A stretch of 49,573 nt of DNA from Ferruginibacter sp. (GCF_028288465.1 NZ_JAQBNR010000071.1:1-49573), one strand, 5' to 3'. Numbered from the stretch's first letter, positions 1 to 9,493 are shown. The notes: generated from the letters alone by a model not told the origin. Translations and numbers: made by a program.

Positions 1-341
1 TTGGAAGTCAGCCCTCCGGGGGATTTAATGGTAACAATTGTATTGACTTTTGAATTTGCTATTATTTCGTATGATAAATTAACCGGGGTAAGATCCCGTT
101 GAATTATGTTTTGGGACAATACCAAAAGGTGAGGTACCCATTTACCCTCTTTATTTACTATGCGGATATCACTGTAATCTGTTTTTACACGTGCGCTTAT
201 TTCCGGCGTAAAAACAATATTATAAAAGCTGGATTGTTTAACGGTATCCAGCAAACTAAAGTATTTATAACCGGCTGTTTGCGCACTACAGCAAAGACAT
301 AGCAGGTTAAAGAAAAAAACACTAATCCACTTTGGCTTCAT
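1..341 (-). CDS. Secreted protein, probable DUF3999 family, N-terminal part only
   Basis: An open minus-strand frame starts at ATG 339-341 and runs off the window edge, giving about 113 residues. It begins MKPKWISVFFFNLLCLCC and has a hydrophobic core ending in SAQT, so it is probably exported. The rest is beta-rich (for example YNIVFTPEISARVK and DIRIVNKEGKWVPHL), as expected for a carbohydrate-binding-like sandwich. The start lies inside the last codons of the upstream DUF2339 gene (about 20 bases of overlap), which implies translational coupling. DUF2339 membrane proteins are often paired with DUF3999 proteins, and this is the main reason for the family call. The sequence match itself was not tested and the C-terminus is missing. 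Confidence 0.55.
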   Translation of the reverse strand, partial: MKPKWISVFFFNLLCLCCSAQTAGYKYFSLLDTVKQSSFYNIVFTPEISARVKTDYSDIRIVNKEGKWVPHLLVLSQNIIQRDLTPVNLSYEIIANSKVNTIVTIKSPGGLTS

Positions 342-2772
342 TATCTATAATTATTTTTTTTAGGCGCTGATACATAAATGATACAATCAGCAGCAATATA
401 CCAAGACAAAAGAAAGCAGCAATCTTTCCGCCTGCGGGAATGTTCCTGATATCGAATATAAATAATTTAGCCAGGGTTAACGTAAACAGGCTAAGCGAAA
501 TAATTCTTAAAGAACGATATTTATAATGCATGCCCAGCCACATAAAACCAAATGAACACATACCCCATAAAATGGGCAACCCTGTTTTTATATAAATGCG
601 TTGGATATTTTCGAGCGGGTTAGTTGTACTGTAAAAAATAGTATTCACAATTAAAGCAATTTCTGAGCTGAGGTAAATGACAGCAACAATGCACAATACC
701 CACGCTGAAAAATTAAACAAGTCTTTCATAGAATTGCTGTTGCTTTTAAAAAGGCGCATTAATCTGTAAAGCGCAATTGCTGCAAGAAGCGCTGTTGCCC
801 AGTGTGCCAGCATATGTATTTCGTTGCTGTTATGAATGAGCATGTTTTGTTGTATAAAAAACACCTGTGTTTCAAACAATAGATATAACAGCACTGAAAC
901 CGACAGCAGCAACGCAATGGTTTGCCAATGCAGGTTTGCCCACTTAATTTTCGGACTAACGTAGGTTACTATGTTTAAAAATATTGTTGTGTACAACAAT
1001 ACGTAAAGCATGTTGAAGTTACTGTCAGGATAATAAAAATTGAATTGAAAATTAATTTCCAATGCTCCTGCCAGGAACAGTAATACAATTGCACCCAGGC
1101 GAAAAACCATTGGATGCGGAATGATTTTAATGCCTGTTGCCAAACTTGTTTCATTGTCTCTGCTGCGCAGCATGAATAACAGGTAAGTAGCAGCCGCTGC
1201 AAAAATGGACGTGATGAAACCCTTATTGACGATGATTTTAACGGCATTATTTTGAAGAATGTACAATTGAGACCAGTCCATGAAAAGGCTGATCAGCATT
1301 AATAACCATACAAGAACCGATGCATATTGAATGATGGTAATTCTTGCTTTTGTAAACAACCAATAGAGCAGCACAGCTTCACTAGCCCAAAACAACGTGA
1401 TGTAATTACCATGTAATTGTATGGGTGCGGTGATAGAAATAAAGGTGAGCGTAATGCCAATCAGCAGGTATAAAATATTAGAATCTGCTTTTTGTTTACG
1501 GAATAAAAAATAAGAAGCCGCTAAGTTATAGATGCCCATCGAAGCACTGAATAAGCCTTTGAATTCCGTCGCATTCATTTTGTTTATACAGTAAAGGCCA
1601 GCGGCAAAATAAAGGGAAGTGCCTGCAAGCAGAATACCGAAATCAGAAGCAATAAATTTCTTTTTCTCCCTGATATTATGGGCAATGTTTATTATAAAAT
1701 ACATCAGGTAAAAAATGGTAGCGTATACAAAACCATTCCGGTAAGTGGAAAACGGTTCATCATAGCCCAGCGTTATGAGCCAGCTGCCAAACAGGATAAC
1801 GGTAAAAATAAAACTCAGCAAATTTAGCAGGCGCCAGGCTTTGTTAAAAGCAATTACTAAAAGACCGGCGTTTAAGATAATAAGATAAATAAACAATGCT
1901 TTGTAATTGTTGCTGCCATCACTCACTAAAAAAGGTGCAGCAAAACCGCCAACCAGTGCGATAATAATTAACTCCTGTTTATTATACAGCAATGAAAGTA
2001 ACACTGCAAATAGAGTGATTACTACCATAATAATAAACGCAGTTGTTTGACTAAAAAGATGAAACTGGTGATAGGCCAGCGTAATAGTAAAATAAAAAAC
2101 AGCCAAACCACCTCCCGCCAAAACGGAGCTAAAACTTTTGTAGTTGTTGCGCATGCGATGTGCCAGGGCTACCAGTATACCGCCACAAAATATACCAATA
2201 GATACCCGTCCAACCGGGCCTACCCAATCCTGGTCAATCGCATACTTTACAAAGAAGCCAATGGCCAGCACCAATATGGCGATGCCAATTTTATTGACAA
2301 GATTTTCGCCAATAAATTTTTCCATATCCGGATGGCGCTCAAAAAAACCGGGCGCTGGTTTGGGAAAATCTCCTGCAGGCAGAGAATTGATCAACGGTTT
2401 TGCTGGTTCTGTTTTTTCGGTCAAAATTTCTTCCTGCTCACCTGCGTTGAATGTGGCTGGTTGTTCAGTAGGCTGAGGTTCATTTGTAGTCAGGGCCGAT
2501 ATTATAATAGGCTCCGGATCATCTGCTATTGTAAACAGGCTGGTATACGTATTTACATCTTTTAGCGGCGGTTTTACTTCAACGGGTACATCTGCTTCTT
2601 TGATGGTGGAAGGTTCGGGTGGAGCAATCTTTTCGGGCGTTAATTTTATAAGCTGGTTTCTTAGCAGCCTGAACTCGCCTTCGAACTTTTCAAGCTGCCG
2701 GCTTATTTTACTGTTTTGGTTGAGTACGATAATTAAAAAAATAATCAGCAAAAGGATAGACAAAAATTCCAT
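322..2772 (-). CDS. DUF2339 polytopic membrane protein
   Basis: 816 residues. Residues 4-18 form one hydrophobic helix, followed by a short charged coiled-coil stretch (about 20-45) and a Pro/Glu-rich linker to about 150. The remainder is a long series of hydrophobic segments, more than fifteen transmembrane helices. This N-terminal coil, linker and many-helix architecture is that of DUF2339 proteins, whose function is unknown; cell-envelope roles have been proposed. The start codon is the ATG at 2770-2772, next to a gap that holds only a hairpin. The gene overlaps the following probable DUF3999 gene, so the two are likely cotranscribed. The family call is secure; no biochemical role can be read from the sequence. 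Confidence 0.85.
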   Translation of the reverse strand: MEFLSILLLIIFLIIVLNQNSKISRQLEKFEGEFRLLRNQLIKLTPEKIAPPEPSTIKEADVPVEVKPPLKDVNTYTSLFTIADDPEPIIISALTTNEPQPTEQPATFNAGEQEEILTEKTEPAKPLINSLPAGDFPKPAPGFFERHPDMEKFIGENLVNKIGIAILVLAIGFFVKYAIDQDWVGPVGRVSIGIFCGGILVALAHRMRNNYKSFSSVLAGGGLAVFYFTITLAYHQFHLFSQTTAFIIMVVITLFAVLLSLLYNKQELIIIALVGGFAAPFLVSDGSNNYKALFIYLIILNAGLLVIAFNKAWRLLNLLSFIFTVILFGSWLITLGYDEPFSTYRNGFVYATIFYLMYFIINIAHNIREKKKFIASDFGILLAGTSLYFAAGLYCINKMNATEFKGLFSASMGIYNLAASYFLFRKQKADSNILYLLIGITLTFISITAPIQLHGNYITLFWASEAVLLYWLFTKARITIIQYASVLVWLLMLISLFMDWSQLYILQNNAVKIIVNKGFITSIFAAAATYLLFMLRSRDNETSLATGIKIIPHPMVFRLGAIVLLFLAGALEINFQFNFYYPDSNFNMLYVLLYTTIFLNIVTYVSPKIKWANLHWQTIALLLSVSVLLYLLFETQVFFIQQNMLIHNSNEIHMLAHWATALLAAIALYRLMRLFKSNSNSMKDLFNFSAWVLCIVAVIYLSSEIALIVNTIFYSTTNPLENIQRIYIKTGLPILWGMCSFGFMWLGMHYKYRSLRIISLSLFTLTLAKLFIFDIRNIPAGGKIAAFFCLGILLLIVSFMYQRLKKIIIDNEAKVD

Positions 2773-2897
2773 ACGGCATAAATTGGGTAAAGGCTAAGGT
2801 AGCGAAGCAATTATCAATTATGTAAATTTTTTTAAGGCAGGTGCGGAAGACTGCGGGTTAACGATGGAATTGTATGAAATTATATGATCAATGAATG

Positions 2898-2926
2898 TAT
2901 TCAACCATCAACACCAGTGTTGAATA
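2898..2926. terminator. Weak hairpin between xth and the DUF2339 gene
   Basis: TATTCAAC (2898-2905) and GTTGAATA (2919-2926) are perfect 8-bp inverted arms around a 13-nt loop. The hairpin lies downstream of the exonuclease III stop on the minus strand and upstream of the DUF2339 start. There is no T tract, so it is only a possible terminator. Confidence 0.3.
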
Positions 2927-3014
2927 ATGCCTACGCATTGAGGCACTTTGTGTGATTAATGTAAGCTGATTTAATTGCTGATATCAAACAAGACAGCTAA
3001 CCTGGCAGCAGTAT

Positions 3015-3782
3015 TTAATTATCTATCTCCAGGTAAATCGGGCAATGATCACTGTGCTTTACATCAGGATAAATGTCTGCGCTTACCAGCTGATTTTTAA
3101 GCGCATCGGTAACAGTGATATAATCAATGCGCCAGCCCTTGTTGTTTAAACGCACTGTTGGAAAACGCTGACTCCACCAGCTGTAACGGTGTGGTTCGGG
3201 ATGAAATTCCCTGAAAGTATCTATCCAGCCACTGGCTAAAAATTGACTCATCCATTCCCTTTCCTGTGGTAAAAAACCAGAAGAATTTTTGTTACCCTTT
3301 GGATCGTGAATGTCTATTTCATTATGAGCAATATTGTAATCGCCGGTTAAAATTAATTTGGGGTATTGCTTTTTTAAATCGTTCACCCATGCATGAAATT
3401 CATCCAGCCAAACATATTTAAAAGCCTGCCTTTCTTCACCGGAAGTACCCGACGGAAAGTAGGCATTGATTAAACGGATATCTCCAAAATCAGCCTGTAT
3501 TATGCGTCCTTCATTATCACTGGATGGAAGGCCGCAGCCAATCACCACATTATCCGGTTTGATTTTTGAAAAAATAGCAACACCACTGTATCCTTTTTTT
3601 TGCGCACTAAACCAATGATGATGAAACCCCAATTCATCCAGTTGTTTAAAGTCTACATCATCTTTGGTAGCTTTTGTTTCCTGCAGGCAGATGATGTCCG
3701 CCGGGTTGGTTTTGAGCCAGTCGATAAACCCTTTTTTAAAAGCAGCACGAATGCCGTTGACATTATAGGAAATGATGCGCAT
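3015..3782 (-). CDS. xth: Exodeoxyribonuclease III (AP endonuclease)
   Basis: 255 residues, the usual size for the exonuclease III branch of the endonuclease/exonuclease/phosphatase superfamily. It opens with the classic RIISYNVNGIRAAF and has the metal-binding glutamate in CLQETK. The catalytic Asp/Asn pair is in GDYNIAHNEIDIHDP, and the terminal SDHCPI carries the catalytic Asp-His. The enzyme cleaves DNA 5' of abasic sites and removes 3' blocking groups in base excision repair in the cytoplasm. The N-terminal methionine matches the family start exactly. The gene is followed by the DUF2339 gene 243 bp on and has no evident partner. Confidence 0.95.
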   Translation of the reverse strand: MRIISYNVNGIRAAFKKGFIDWLKTNPADIICLQETKATKDDVDFKQLDELGFHHHWFSAQKKGYSGVAIFSKIKPDNVVIGCGLPSSDNEGRIIQADFGDIRLINAYFPSGTSGEERQAFKYVWLDEFHAWVNDLKKQYPKLILTGDYNIAHNEIDIHDPKGNKNSSGFLPQEREWMSQFLASGWIDTFREFHPEPHRYSWWSQRFPTVRLNNKGWRIDYITVTDALKNQLVSADIYPDVKHSDHCPIYLEIDN

Positions 3783-3821
3783 GAGAAAAATTAGTTGAAG
3801 TTTACAAATTCAATATAGCAG

Positions 3822-4640
3822 TTATGATTTTACTTTTCCACCAGCAGGGAAAGTAATACCGAGATTCAAAATCATTTCATAAGTACCGAAAGCATGTTTG
3901 GCTGTGCCCTGATATATTTTTAGATTTGAGTAACGGGCATAATCAATTTTGTTGCAATACTCCAGGTAAACATACTTGCAAAACGTCGCCCTGATGGCTC
4001 CTTCAACACCCATGTTCCAGCCACCGAGTTGAAAATGTGCATCATTTGCCTGGCCGAAAAATTTGTTATCAACATGCGGAATAACCGGACCTATACCTGC
4101 TTTGGCTAAAAAATCAATCTTTACTTTTTCATTGTTGCTACTGTACCATTGCGAACGCTTAACAATATTAAACAGTAAAAAATTGGCTCCATTATTCAGG
4201 TAATAATAAAAATCTGGCTGGCGGAAACTTACAACTGTATCTACTGTTCTTTTGTTAAGTGTACCTTTAACTCTTGCCTGCTGATCTGTAAAAATAAACT
4301 TGGTATGATCAAAATTTATTTCAAAAGCGATGCCTCTTTTTTTATTTACAAAAAGGCCGATGCGGTAGTTATATTGTGGTATTGAAATGGCTTTTGTAAA
4401 TAAGCCTTCGTTCCATCCCGGATGATCATTGCCGCGAATGTTTACAAAGCTGTAATGATTACCAAGAGATGGCTGATCAATTTTTACTTTGCTGTTGGTG
4501 TACCATTCTTTATTATAACCCCATGAAAAATAGAATTCTTTTTTTCTTTCTTTTTTATTTGTTTGTGCTGCTACGGAGGAATTAACAACAGTTAGTGTTA
4601 AGATGCAGGCTACATATTGGATTAATACTCTTTTAGTCAT
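3822..4640 (-). CDS. Secreted outer-membrane beta-barrel-like protein, unknown
   Basis: 272 residues with a clear signal peptide (residues 1-25, hydrophobic ILTLTVVNSS then VAAQ). The mature part has alternating amphipathic strands rich in aromatic residues (FYFSWGYNKEWY, YNYRIGLFVNKKRGIAFEINF, YEMILNLGITF), typical of small outer-membrane barrels of Bacteroidota. The C-terminus lacks the canonical terminal Phe, ending in GGKVKS, so the barrel assignment is an inference. The gene sits 39 bp from xth on the same strand and could share its transcript. Its function is not recognised. Confidence 0.6.
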   Translation of the reverse strand: MTKRVLIQYVACILTLTVVNSSVAAQTNKKERKKEFYFSWGYNKEWYTNSKVKIDQPSLGNHYSFVNIRGNDHPGWNEGLFTKAISIPQYNYRIGLFVNKKRGIAFEINFDHTKFIFTDQQARVKGTLNKRTVDTVVSFRQPDFYYYLNNGANFLLFNIVKRSQWYSSNNEKVKIDFLAKAGIGPVIPHVDNKFFGQANDAHFQLGGWNMGVEGAIRATFCKYVYLEYCNKIDYARYSNLKIYQGTAKHAFGTYEMILNLGITFPAGGKVKS

Positions 4641-4785
4641 TCAATTTACTTTCTTTATGATTTGCAAAAATATACAAAAATCGGGCACCCGCATTTGAAT
4701 TGTACGGCAAAATCTAATTAATCCAGAAATTGTGGTGCTTCCAGTTAAAACTACCTTGCAATATAAAAATACACGGTAGTTAATG

Positions 4786-4900
4786 TAGTAATATTACTAA
4801 ATTATTCTGAGCCAAATCTGGTAATAAAATTAAGTTTTGGCTTGAAATAAAAATGAGATGTTGAGCCAAAACTGGAAATAAAGTGTAGTTTTGGCTTAAG
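4786..4900. repeat. Palindrome plus two AGCCAAAACT hairpins upstream of the ATPase gene
   Basis: TAGTAATATTACTA (4786-4799) is a 14-nt perfect palindrome. Hairpin 1 has arms AGCCAAATCT (4810-4819) and AGTTTTGGCT (4833-4842), with one mismatch and a 13-nt loop. Hairpin 2 has arms AGCCAAAACT (4864-4873) and AGTTTTGGCT (4887-4896), a perfect 10-bp stem with a 13-nt loop. Both hairpins end within 80 bp of the ATPase start. The same core recurs downstream of that gene at 6370-6414. Confidence 0.8.
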
Positions 4901-4919
4901 ATAATTTAAATTTATTTGG

Positions 4920-6368
4920 ATGATTATCATTGGAAGAGAAGAAGAAAAAGCTTTACTGGATGAGGTTTTAGCAAGTACAACCGCAGATTTGGTAGCAGTA
5001 TTTGGCCGGCGGAGAATTGGCAAAACTTTTCTTATACGCAATCACTTACAAAAGAACATTATTTTTGAATATTCAGGGATCCATAATGTAGAAACTGCCG
5101 TTCAGTTAAATGGTTATTGCCGGGCGCTGGCAAAACAACTAAATACCAATATTGATTTACCAGATGCTGCTGACTGGTTCGCTGCTTTTGATTTAACATC
5201 AAAGCTGGTGCAAAAAAAATTACGCCGAAAGAAAGTGATCCTGTTTTTAGATGAGTTCCCCTGGATGCAAACACCCAAGTCTAATTTTTTGGCCGCCTTT
5301 GAGCAATTCTGGAATACCTGGGCCAGTAAGCAAAATAACCTGGCCATTATTCTTTGTGGGTCTGCAGCCAGTTGGATGATACAAAATGTAGTACGTAATA
5401 AAGGAGGGTTGCACAACCGTATTACCCAAAAAATTGCCTTGCAACCTTTTACACTATATGAAACGGAAGCCTTTTTAAAAAGCCGAAATGTACAATTGAA
5501 CCGCTACCAGATAACCCAACTGTACATGGCTTTTGGAGGTGTACCACATTATTTAAACCAGGCAACGCCAGGCCACAGTGCTGCACAGATTATTGAAAAA
5601 ACATGCTTTACAAAAAACGGGTTTTTATACAATGAGTTTACTGATTTATATAAAGCATTGTTCGATACTGCGGATCGCCACTTTAAAGTAATTAAAGCAT
5701 TGGCCGCAAAACCGATGGGGTTAACTCGTAATGAAATTATCAAATTGTGTAAGTTGCAAAGCGGCGGTAGTACCACTAATTTGCTGGATGAATTATCGGC
5801 ATCTGGTTTTATTACACCTTATATTCCGATTGGGAAAAAAAGTAAGGATAGCATTTATAAACTTACAGACGAATACTCCTTGTTTTATTTAAAATTTATG
5901 GCGGCCAACCGCGATGGCAGCAAAGGTACCTGGCTAAGGTTAAGTGACACGCCTGCCTGGAAAAGTTGGAGCGGTTTCGCATTTGAAAGTGTGTGTAGCA
6001 AACACATTCCTGCTATTAAAATAGCCCTTGGGATCAGCGGCAGTTACAGCGAAACATCTATTTGGAGAAGTAAAGGCAATAACAATAATGGTGGAGCGCA
6101 AATTGACCTTGTAATTAACCGGAGGGACAACTGTATTAACCTTTGCGAAATTAAGTTTTACGAGGCTCAATTTTCATTGGATAAAAAGTATGCTGCGGCC
6201 TTACAACAAAAGAAAAATATTTTCAGGGCTGAAACAAATATCAACAAACATCTTTTTATTACGCTCATTACCAGTACAGGCATTCAGCCAAACGAAAATA
6301 GTATTGGCCTGGTTGATCAATACCTGAATCTTGACCAGTTGTTTGTTGCATGGCAAAAAGAAAGATAA
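4920..6368 (+). CDS. DUF234-type AAA ATPase (archaeal-ATPase-like) with C-terminal nuclease-like domain
   Basis: 482 residues. Residues 1-35 read MIIIGREEEKALLDEVL then AVFGRRRIGKT, a Walker A loop in the arrangement typical of archaeal-type ATPases. ILFLDEFPWMQ (about 107-117) is Walker B, and ILCGSAASWMIQ is the sensor region. A winged-helix stretch follows (about 255-320). The C-terminal part (about 350-480) contains AQIDLVINRRDNCINLCEIKFYE, resembling the D...ExK core of a restriction-like DUF234 domain. Such genes are common and often multicopy in Bacteroidota, with unknown function. The gene is flanked on both sides by hairpins sharing the core AGCCAAAACT, so it may be regulated by, or travel with, those repeats. 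It converges on metH. Confidence 0.85.
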   Translation: MIIIGREEEKALLDEVLASTTADLVAVFGRRRIGKTFLIRNHLQKNIIFEYSGIHNVETAVQLNGYCRALAKQLNTNIDLPDAADWFAAFDLTSKLVQKKLRRKKVILFLDEFPWMQTPKSNFLAAFEQFWNTWASKQNNLAIILCGSAASWMIQNVVRNKGGLHNRITQKIALQPFTLYETEAFLKSRNVQLNRYQITQLYMAFGGVPHYLNQATPGHSAAQIIEKTCFTKNGFLYNEFTDLYKALFDTADRHFKVIKALAAKPMGLTRNEIIKLCKLQSGGSTTNLLDELSASGFITPYIPIGKKSKDSIYKLTDEYSLFYLKFMAANRDGSKGTWLRLSDTPAWKSWSGFAFESVCSKHIPAIKIALGISGSYSETSIWRSKGNNNNGGAQIDLVINRRDNCINLCEIKFYEAQFSLDKKYAAALQQKKNIFRAETNINKHLFITLITSTGIQPNENSIGLVDQYLNLDQLFVAWQKER

Positions 6369-6369
6369 C

Positions 6370-6474
6370 ATCCTGAGCCAAAACTATCTTTTAATCATAG
6401 TTTTGGCTCAGGATATTTTAAGCCATTGCAATGGCTTAACGTAGATAAAACCATAGCCTACTGTTTTATCTACG
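6370..6474. repeat. Cluster of three hairpins between the ATPase gene and metH
   Basis: Three palindromes follow one another. The first is a perfect 17-bp inverted repeat (6370-6386 and 6398-6414) containing AGCCAAAACT, with an 11-nt loop. The second is a 22-nt perfect palindrome at 6418-6439 (half-site TTAAGCCATTG). The third is a 12-bp inverted repeat, CGTAGATAAAAC (6440-6451) with GTTTTATCTACG (6463-6474). They lie directly after the ATPase stop and 52 bp before the metH stop, between convergent genes. A bidirectional terminator role is plausible, but U tracts are weak. Confidence 0.8.
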
Positions 6475-6526
6475 CTTACATTTTTGAGGTGTCAGCAAGA
6501 TAAAATAACAGCTATAATCCGCTACG

Positions 6527-9247
6527 TTATTCCAGAATGGGGCGCAGCCACCTTTTTACTTCATCCGGTGGCATTGCTTTTCTCTCTGTATAATCTTTCA
6601 GTTGATCATCATTTATTTTGCCCACACCAAAATATTTACTTGCCGGGTTAGCAAAATACCAGCCACATACCGATGCCGCAGGATACATGGCCAATGATTC
6701 TGTGAGGTGAATCCCGGTGGTAGCTTCACCACCTAATAAAGTAAACAGTTTGTATTTTTCTGTATGGTCAGGGCATGCGGGATAGCCTGGTGCTGGCCTG
6801 ATTCCCTGGTAGGCTTCGCCTATCAATTGCTCATTGGTTAAATGTTCGTCTGATACATAACCCCAGTATTCAATACGGGTTTTCTTATGCAGCAGTTCTG
6901 CAAATGCTTCTGCAAAACGGTCGGCTAAAGCCTGTAAAATGATCTTATTATAATCATCATGAGCTTCCTCAAATTTTTTGATATGGGGCTCGATGCCTTC
7001 AATAGTTACTGAAAAGGCGCCTATAAAATCCTTGAGACCAGTGGCCTCCGGTGCAATAAAATCACTTAAAGATAGGTTGGGCTGACCGGCCGCTTTTTTT
7101 ATTTGCTGGCGTAAAAATTCAAGCTTTAAAGTGGTCGCTTCATCTTTTACTTCAACCGTATCTGGTGATGTTTTAGTAGCAGGCCAAAAACCAATAACGC
7201 CTCTTGCCGTTAACCATTTTTCAGCAATAATTTGCTGCAGTAATTTTTTGGCATCATTGTATAATTTGGTTGCTTCAACACCAATCACTGTATCCGTAAG
7301 CAATGCAGGAAATTTGCCGTGCATTTCCCATGCAATGAAGAAGGGCTGCCAGTCAATGTATTCAGCTATTTCAGCAAGGTCATAATTATTGAAAACTTTT
7401 GTTCCGGTAAATGCTGGTGCTACCGGTGTAAAATTGTCCCAGTCAACTGCAGCACCGTTTTGTTGGGCTTCTGCAAAAGGTAAATAATTCTTGACTGTTT
7501 TGCGACTGGCAAAATCTTCCTTTAATTTATGATATTCGGTTTTGATACCATTTAAAAATTCAGGTTTTGTTTCTTTGTTTAGTAAGCTGCCGGCAACGGT
7601 TACGCTGCGGCTGGCATCCAGTACATGTATCACACCGTTATCATATTCCTGCGCAATTTTTACGGCCGTGTGCATACGGCTGGTTGTGGCGCCACCGATC
7701 AAAAGTGGTTGTGTCATGCCTCTTCTTTTCATTTCGTGCGCCACATGCACCATCTCATCCAATGAGGGTGTAATGAGCCCGCTCAGCCCAATGATGTCCA
7801 CATCGTTTTTGATGGCCGCATCCAGAATTTTATCTGTTGCTACCATTACACCCAGATCAATAATATCATACCCGTTGCAACCTAATACAACGCCTACAAT
7901 ATTTTTACCGATATCATGTACGTCCCCTTTTACGGTAGCCAATAAAATTTTTGCTGCGCCAGCTGCCTCTTCATTAGTAGTCCCTGCGGCAAGATGCGCC
8001 TGTTTCCTGTCTTCTTTTTCCTGTTCGATAAAAGGCGTTAATACAGCCACCGCTTTCTTCATTACACGGGCACTTTTTACAACCTGTGGTAAAAACATTT
8101 TGCCTGCGCCAAACAAGTCACCCACGATGTTCATTCCATCCATCAGCGGACCTTCAATAACATCCAATGGCTTCGGATATTTTTGACGGGCTTCTTCTGT
8201 ATCTGCATCAATGTAATCTGTAATGCCGTTTACCAACGAGTGGGCAAGCCTTTTTTCTACCGGTTCATTTCTCCACTTTTCATCTTTCACCTCTACCTTG
8301 CCTTTTGCTTTTACTGTTTCAGCATGGATGATTAATTTTTCTGTCGCTTCATTGTTATCATTGTTGCGGTTTAAAATTACGTCTTCGCACAGGTCGCGTA
8401 AAGTGGGATCTATTTCATCATACACCACCAGCTGGCCGGCATTAACAATACCCATATCCATACCTGCTTTAATGGCATAAAAGAGGAACACGCTGTGAAT
8501 GGCTTCCCGCACATGGTCATTGCCGCGGAAAGAAAATGATACGTTGCTTACACCACCACTTACCTTGGTCAAAGGCATTAGCCTTTTAATTTCTTTCGTA
8601 GCTTCTATAAAATCAACAGCATAATTATTATGTTCTTCAATACCGGTAGCAATAGCAAAAATGTTGGGATCAAAAATAATATCCTGCGGATCATACCCAA
8701 CCTGTTCAGTCAGAATTTTATAGGCCCGGTGACAGATTTCGATTTTGCGTTGTTTGGTATCAGCCTGCCCCACTTCATCAAACGCCATCACAATAACCGA
8801 AGCGCCATAGCTTTTACAAATAAACGCCTGCTCAATAAATTTGGCTTCGCCTTCTTTCATCGAGATAGAATTCACGATGCACTTACCCTGCACACATTTT
8901 AAGCCGGCTTCGATGATGGCAAATTTGGAAGAATCAATCATGATGGGAATCTTTGCAATATCCGGTTCTGCCTGTACCAGGTTTAAGAAGGTGGTCATTG
9001 CTTCCACGCCTTCCAGCATGGCATCATCCATGTTGATGTCAATTACCTGTGCGCCACTTTCTACCTGTTGGCGGGCCACACTAAGGGCTTCCTCATACTT
9101 ACCATCCTTAATCAGACGGGCAAATTTTTTACTGCCGGTTACATTGGTTCGTTCACCAACGTTTACAAAATTTGTTTCAGGCCTGACAACCAGTGGCTCC
9201 AATCCGCTTAAACGCAGGTAAGGTTTGATGTGAATATTTTCGCTCAT
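6527..9247 (-). CDS. metH: Methionine synthase, folate-, cobalamin- and activation-domain subunit
   Basis: 906 residues from ATG 9245-9247 (MSENIHIKPY); an upstream TTG would add five residues but is less likely. In order: a pterin-binding barrel (FVNVGERTNVTGSKKFARLI near residue 30; IMIDSSKF), a helical cap, the B12-binding domain with GDVHDIGKNIVG carrying the lower-ligand His of the DxHxxG motif, and the SAM-dependent reactivation domain with RPAPGYPACPDHTEK. It transfers methyl from methyltetrahydrofolate to homocysteine through cobalamin. The homocysteine-binding module is absent here and is encoded by the neighbouring gene at 9527-10543. The enzyme is therefore split, an arrangement also known from other Bacteroidota. 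Confidence 0.95.
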   Translation of the reverse strand: MSENIHIKPYLRLSGLEPLVVRPETNFVNVGERTNVTGSKKFARLIKDGKYEEALSVARQQVESGAQVIDINMDDAMLEGVEAMTTFLNLVQAEPDIAKIPIMIDSSKFAIIEAGLKCVQGKCIVNSISMKEGEAKFIEQAFICKSYGASVIVMAFDEVGQADTKQRKIEICHRAYKILTEQVGYDPQDIIFDPNIFAIATGIEEHNNYAVDFIEATKEIKRLMPLTKVSGGVSNVSFSFRGNDHVREAIHSVFLFYAIKAGMDMGIVNAGQLVVYDEIDPTLRDLCEDVILNRNNDNNEATEKLIIHAETVKAKGKVEVKDEKWRNEPVEKRLAHSLVNGITDYIDADTEEARQKYPKPLDVIEGPLMDGMNIVGDLFGAGKMFLPQVVKSARVMKKAVAVLTPFIEQEKEDRKQAHLAAGTTNEEAAGAAKILLATVKGDVHDIGKNIVGVVLGCNGYDIIDLGVMVATDKILDAAIKNDVDIIGLSGLITPSLDEMVHVAHEMKRRGMTQPLLIGGATTSRMHTAVKIAQEYDNGVIHVLDASRSVTVAGSLLNKETKPEFLNGIKTEYHKLKEDFASRKTVKNYLPFAEAQQNGAAVDWDNFTPVAPAFTGTKVFNNYDLAEIAEYIDWQPFFIAWEMHGKFPALLTDTVIGVEATKLYNDAKKLLQQIIAEKWLTARGVIGFWPATKTSPDTVEVKDEATTLKLEFLRQQIKKAAGQPNLSLSDFIAPEATGLKDFIGAFSVTIEGIEPHIKKFEEAHDDYNKIILQALADRFAEAFAELLHKKTRIEYWGYVSDEHLTNEQLIGEAYQGIRPAPGYPACPDHTEKYKLFTLLGGEATTGIHLTESLAMYPAASVCGWYFANPASKYFGVGKINDDQLKDYTERKAMPPDEVKRWLRPILE

Positions 9248-9303
9248 AATTTTATACTTCAATTGCCCTGTGGCTTGCTGATATTTAATATTTTTTTGAC
9301 GAC

Positions 9304-9414
9304 CTATTTTACAGTTTCATAACCTAATACGCTGCTACAGTTGGTCACACCATGCTTTGTAAATGCATATGGAAGTTTACTTGCAACTCCACGTCCTGTA
9401 ATTTTTGATATCAC
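9304..9414 (-). CDS. Possible 36-residue ORF between the metH halves
   Basis: A minus-strand frame starting at GTG 9412-9414 and ending at TAG 9304-9306 encodes 36 residues with protein-like composition, including GRGVASKLPYAFTKHG and ending in LGYETVK. The frame is closed by TAA directly upstream. No ribosome-binding site or family is recognised. It could be a small gene, the tail of a decayed one, or chance. It is the only coding-like stretch seen in the 280-bp gap. Confidence 0.25.
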   Translation of the reverse strand: MISKITGRGVASKLPYAFTKHGVTNCSSVLGYETVK

Positions 9415-9493
9415 AAATCGTTATATCAAAGAATCTACTCTGCTGACGTTAATTGTAGGGTGCTTATCTTACTCAATTATTTTTATTCTGAAT

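Noticed and set aside
2047..2565. 172-codon plus-strand ORF opposite the DUF2339 gene
   Set aside because: Shadow of a well-supported membrane-protein gene; no domain or start context.
7542..8186. 214-codon plus-strand ORF
   Set aside because: It is antisense to the B12-binding region of metH, whose protein motifs are unambiguous; composition is that of a shadow frame.
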